Source: Siphonodentalium dalli
Lineage: Eukaryota > Mollusca > Scaphopoda > Gadilida > Siphonodentaliidae
Direction: 5' to 3'
Assembly: GCA_032622095.1 (NCBI GenBank)
Contig: CP136061.1
Coordinates: 53,393,762 to 53,457,761, forward strand
DNA length: 64,000 bases
This document shows, piece after piece, positions 60,306 to 64,000 of the stretch. The position numbers were made by a program, and so were the translations under genes. Every line of letters begins with the position of its first letter. Position 1 is the stretch's first letter. The notes below the pieces were generated by a model. The model was given only the letters and a program-made list of their open reading frames with translations, did not search any database and was not told the origin of the DNA.

Positions 60306-63300
60306 ATGGGCGGTAACTCTTCAGGGAAAGCGCGGACACAAGTTTGTATGCCCGTGGGCAGTAGTGCATATCGAGATGTGCATACGGTCTAATTTTCGAT
60401 GTTCTGCTTCTTATAATTTCCGAGATAATAAAATGACATTTTTTCAAATAAAGGGAGATAACTCATCGATGAAAGCGCGGACAAAATCGTTATGGGCCAT
60501 AGGCATAGAACTCATGTACCCCAACCTACGTACCAAGTTTTAGTGTCCTACTTCTTATATTTTTCGAGTAATAGTGATTACAAAAGTGTCAAGTATAATA
60601 ATAATAATAACAATGAAAAATAATCGCAAAAGGGCCATAACTCCGCCAAGAAACATTGAGCGGAAATCCGGATACCATTATATCTAGTAAACCTTCGATG
60701 CCTACATTCACTAGAGATTTCGCGTTCCTACTGCAATCAGTTTCTGAGTATTTCGAAATAAACGGAAAACGACCTCAGTAGAAAAACAATATACTTCCTT
60801 GGTTACACCATGGAAGTATAATAATAGGGCAAATCATGAGCTCAATAAATCGCATTTAAGGGACGGAAAATATAAAGTAGGATGATTATATCTTTCCCTT
60901 AACATGTGTGGGTTGATCTCAAGTGTTTGGAAGTGACCCCACCCCTGCCTCGAAATTGGGTGACGAGATTGGGAAATAGTCAAACCCGACCAAAAATGCG
61001 ATTTTTGAGAGCCCGTAACTCCGTTATTTTCCAATTGATTTTGAAATTGTTTTGAGTATTGTGATCAGCTAGTTACATTGATTATTTGTTATAAATTTTG
61101 TCTGATTCAGAGACGAATAACATTTTGTTTATTGGAATGAATATGGGCCCACATTCAAAGTTTGAGGGCCCAAATCTCCGCCATTTTTTAACGGATTTAC
61201 AATCTGTTTTCAGTTTTATGATCAACGTGTATGGTAGATGTTATATATCAAGTTTCATATGATTCGGAGACGAAATAAATTTTGGTACCCCGGACCACCC
61301 CTCCCCTGACCCACAACACTGAACCGACACTGGCAAAATTTGGCTCATCGCGTGCTCTCTTCAGACCGCACGCATTGGCGTATCAGATGACATCCAAAGT
61401 TTGACATCTTCGGAGGAGATGTGATCACAAGCATATGGGGCCAAATTTGCATTGTTTGAAGGCCCACAACTCTGTCATTTTTCAATGGATTTTCGAAATT
61501 CTTTCAGTTTCTAGATCGGTTGGCGGTATGGATGTTATATTCCAAGTTTCATCCGATTCGGAGAAGAATAAAAAATTGGTACCCCGGACCACCCCTCCCC
61601 TGACCCACAACACTGAACCGACACTGGCAAAAGTTGGCCCATCGCGTGCTCTCTTCAGACCGCACGCATTGGCGTATCAGATGACATCCAAAGTTCTACA
61701 TCTTCGGAGGAGATGTGCGCACAAGCACATGGGACCAAATTGCAAACTTTGAGGGCCCGTAACTCTTGCATTTCTTCTCGGATTACAAAAATCCTTTCCG
61801 GTATGGGTTTGTTTTCGTTCAGGGAATCTACATACTTAAATAGATGAATGTCTAATAATAAAAAAAATTGCGAAAATTTTGCCCCCACCCCAGTGTAAAA
61901 ATATATGACCAACCCTGTCAAATTTTCTTCTTCGGACTAAGCTGACAACGGTCAACACGACTACAAAAACCAAATACAGTTATCTGGAATGATACGGGAG
62001 GACAACAGAGTACAATAAAATAGAGGTTTGCCAACTATGGGCGGTAACTCTTCAGGGAAAGCGCGGACACAAGTTTTTATGCCCGTGGGCAGTAGTGCAT
62101 ATCGAGATGTGCATACGGTCTAATTTTCGATGTTCTGCTTCTTATAATTTCCGAGATAATAAAATGACATTTTTTCAAATAAAGGGAGATAACTCATCGA
62201 TGAAAGCGCGGACAAAATCGTTATGGGCCATAGGCATAGAACTCATGTACCCCAACCTACTTACCAAGTTTTAGTGTCCTACTTCTTATATTTTTCGAGT
62301 AATAGTGATTACAAAAGTGTCAAGTATAATAATAATAATAACAATGAAAAATAATCGCAAAAGGGCCATAACTCCGCCAAGAAACATTGAGCGGAAATCC
62401 GGATACCATTATATCTAGTAAACCTTCGATGCCTACATTCACTAGAGATTTCGCGTTCCTACTGCAATCAGTTTCTGAGTATTTCGAAATAAACGGAAAA
62501 CGACCTCAGTAGAAAAACAATATACTTCCTTGGTTACACCATGGAAGTATAATAATAGGGCAAATCATGAGCTCAATAAATCGCATTTAAGGGACGGAAA
62601 ATATAAAGTAGGATGATTATATCTTTCCCTTAACATGTGTGGGTTGATCTCAAGTGTTTGGAAGTGACCCCACCCCTGCCTCGAAATTGGGTGACGAGAT
62701 TGGGAAATAGTCAAACCCGACCCAAAATGCGATTTTTGAGAGCCCGTAACTCCGTTATTTTCCAATTGATTTTGAAATTGTTTTGAGTATTGTGATCAGC
62801 TAGTTACATTGATTATTTGTTATAAATTTTGTCTGATTCAGAGACGAATAACATTTTGTTTATTGGAATGAATATGGGCCCACATTCAAAGTTTGAGGGC
62901 CCAAATCTCCGCCATTTTTTAACGGATTTACAATCTGTTTTCAGTTTTATGATCAACGTGTATGGTAGATGTTATATATCAAGTTTCATATGATTCGGAG
63001 ACGAAATAAATTTTGGTACCCCGGACCACCCCTCCCCTGACCCACAACACTGAACCGACACTGGCAAAATTTGGCTCATCGCGTGCTCTCTTCAGACCGC
63101 ACGCATTGGCGTATCAGATGACATCCAAAGTTTGACATCTTCGGAGGAGATGTGATCACAAGCATATGGGGCCAAATTTGAATTGTTTGAAGGCCCACAA
63201 CTCTGTCATTTTTCAATGGATTTTCGAAATTCTTTCAGTTTCTAGATCGGTTGGCGGTATGGATGTTATATTCCAAGTTTCATCCGATTCGGAGAAGAAT

Positions 63301-64000
63301 AAAAAATTGGTACCCCGGACCACCCCTCCCCTGACCCACAACACTGAACCGACCCTGGCAAAAGTTGGCCCATCGCGTGCTCTCTTCAGACCGCACGCAT
63401 TGGCGTATCAGATGACATCCAAAGTTCTACATCTTCGGAGGAGATGTGCGCACAAGCACATGGGACCAAATTGCAAACTTTGAGGGCCCGTAACTCTTGC
63501 ATTTCTTCTCGGATTACAAAAATCCTTTCCGGTATGGGTTTGTTTTCGTTCAGGGAATCTACATACTTAAATAGATGAATGTCTAATAATAAAAAAAATT
63601 GCGAAAATTTTGCCCCCACCCCAGTGTAAAAATATATGTCCAACCCTGTCAAATTTTCTTCTTCGGACTAAGCTGACAACGGTCAACACGACTACAAAAA
63701 CTAAATACAGTTATCTGGAATGATACGGGAGGACAACAGAGTACAATAAAATAGAGGTTTGCCAACTATGGGCGGTAACTCTTCAGGGAAAGCGCGGACA
63801 CAAGTTTTTATGCCCGTGGGCAGTAGTGCATATTGAGATGTGCATACGGTCTAATTTTCGATGTTCTGCTTCTTATAATTTCCGAGATAATAAAATGACA
63901 TTTTTTCAAATAAAGGGAGATAACTCATCGATGAAAGCGCGGACAAAATCGTTATGGGCCATAGGCATAGAACTCATGTACCCCAACCTACTTACCAAGT
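60306..64000 (+). repeat. 1731-bp tandem repeat, two full copies and the start of a third
   Basis: The copies are 60306-62036, 62037-63767 and 63768 to the window end. They are nearly identical; I noted only about ten scattered substitutions between the first two. Within each unit a ~294-bp segment is duplicated (GGTACCCCGGACC at 61284 and 61578), and a motif of the form GGGCC-(G/A)TAACTC recurs about seven times. Frames of 66, 88 and 105 codons repeat with the unit but look incidental. The array continues beyond the window. Confidence 0.95.

Noticed and set aside
60834-63652. Pairs of identical 66-, 88- and 105-codon ORFs repeated every 1731 bases
   Set aside because: They are conserved only because the DNA unit is almost identical between copies; composition and lack of domains suggest satellite, not genes.

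Overview
This window looks like nuclear DNA of an invertebrate animal, most likely a lophotrochozoan such as a mollusc. The reasons are the AT-rich, very gene-poor and repeat-dense composition, many foldback and Helitron-like elements, repeats built around a GGGCC(C/A)-TAACTC-type motif of the kind I associate with mollusc-like genomes, and one divergent, single-coding-exon class A GPCR. The species cannot be named from the sequence. There is no sign of bacterial operons, rRNA, tRNA or CRISPR.

Layout: (1) 1-18297 is one uninterrupted satellite with a 22-bp monomer (about 830 monomers). It has higher-order structure: a 67-monomer (1474-bp) duplication, three copies of a diverged block, and a degenerate right edge. 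(2) 18.5-20.1 kb holds foldback elements and a TTAA-flanked palindromic MITE. (3) 20.2-22.4 kb and 28.4-33.3 kb are diverged copies of one another. The second copy is split by two head-to-tail Helitron-like elements (30100-32115), and the first copy keeps the matching uninterrupted A^T site at 21426/21427. (4) 22.6-28.4 kb contains short tandem repeats, a 1-kb foldback element whose shorter relative lies inverted at 43.6-44.2 kb, and a candidate exon at 25992-26140. (5) 33.8-34.5 kb has the C-terminal remnant of a non-LTR reverse transcriptase and a second copy of the TTAA MITE. (6) 35447-38403 is a larger Helitron-like element carrying a degenerate ~280-bp tandem array. (7) 40.4-46.5 kb contains two TTAA-bounded elements with near-perfect ~67-bp hairpins and, between them, the one convincing protein gene: a 372-codon rhodopsin-type GPCR on the minus strand (44280-45398), with a good 3' splice site in its 5' leader and an AATAAA just after its stop. 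(8) 46.9-52.9 kb is mostly low-copy DNA with a candidate exon and minor repeats. (9) 52871-55212 is a four-unit head-to-tail Helitron-like array. (10) 58.9-60.1 kb has two tandem arrays. (11) 60306 to the window end is a 1731-bp tandem repeat with nearly identical copies, cut off by the edge.

Functionally there is one likely protein gene (an orphan receptor), two candidate exons of unknown genes, and a decayed LINE. The main interest is structural: precisely bounded compound Helitron insertions with a paralogous empty site, a hairpin module shared by different TTAA-bounded elements, and the nested organisation of the satellite. All similarity statements are by-eye comparisons within the window; no database search was possible.
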